A stretch of DNA of 32,433 bases from Deltaproteobacteria bacterium. Its GTDB lineage: Bacteria; Desulfobacterota; Desulfuromonadia; Desulfuromonadales; BM103. The first letter of the stretch is position 1. The number at the start of each line of letters is the position of its first letter. The notes beneath the pieces are model-generated. The model was not told the origin of the DNA, made no database searches, and saw nothing but the letters and a program-made list of their open reading frames with translations. The position numbers and the translations under genes were made by a program. This document shows positions 32,397 to 32,433 of this stretch, piece by piece. The stretch covers positions 1-32,433 of the forward strand of contig JAGXHL010000041.1 of the NCBI GenBank assembly GCA_024636215.1, given 5' to 3'.

Positions 32397-32433
32397 TCCT
32401 CACTCCTCACTCCTCAAGACTCCAGCCCCCAGC
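32384..32433. repeat. Heptanucleotide array at the gmhB start, running to the window edge
   Basis: Plus-strand units are CCTCACT x4 (32384-32411) and CCTCAAG, then a three-base join and CCAGCCC, CCAGC to the edge. Two heptamer families therefore meet here: the CCTCACT type and the CCAGNCN type seen inside rfbB and rfbD. The array may continue beyond the window. Confidence 0.92.

Overview
The window comes from a Gram-negative bacterium of about 50% GC, most likely a deltaproteobacterium of the Desulfuromonadales type. That placement is an inference from the gene combination (RTX-like S-layer protein with SapC, sigma-54 two-component genes, ABC-type O-antigen export); no rRNA or other taxonomic marker is present. 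Every credible gene is on the minus strand, so transcription runs from high to low coordinates. I see no tRNA, rRNA, CRISPR array, transposase or phage gene.

Region A (32.4-27.6 kb) holds nucleotide-sugar genes: gmhB, then rfbB, rfbD, rfbA and rfbC for dTDP-L-rhamnose. The rfbA/rfbC junction is interrupted by a four-helix-bundle (S23/IVP-type) gene. Arrays of 7-bp repeats flank that gene, lie inside the rfbB and rfbD reading frames, and supply the ribosome site and start codon of gmhB. A 110-bp inverted repeat precedes rfbB.

Region B (27.5-23.05 kb) is a complete type I secretion system: PrtD-type ABC exporter, HlyD-family adaptor and TolC-family channel, behind a recognisable sigma-70 promoter. 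Region C (22.9-12.8 kb) follows on the same strand. It holds Wzm and Wzt (with a C-terminal glycan-recognition domain), a LABLAT-type acyltransferase lacking its usual catalytic acid, a small methyltransferase, a 1112-residue methyltransferase/coiled-coil/glycosyltransferase/methyltransferase fusion, GT2 and GT4 enzymes and a sugar epimerase. Several of these genes overlap by 4 bp or less.

Region D (12.7-6.75 kb) is a signalling and uptake operon: a PF04392-type periplasmic binding protein overlapping a membrane histidine kinase, an NtrC-family sigma-54 activator and a TonB-dependent receptor. A well-formed -24/-12 promoter lies upstream of the next gene, a secreted CAP-domain protein (6.3-5.4 kb). 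Region E (5.3-0.15 kb) encodes a 1268-residue RTX-like, probable S-layer protein ending in an Asp plus hydrophobic tail, a strong terminator, and then a SapC-family gene and a small DUF6447-like gene with their own promoter.

The whole reads as a surface-layer assembly locus. The T1SS probably exports the S-layer protein, and the O-antigen pathway probably builds the glycan to which it attaches. This parallels the Caulobacter rsaA/rsaDE and O-polysaccharide arrangement, but the functional link is inferred from gene content and proximity.
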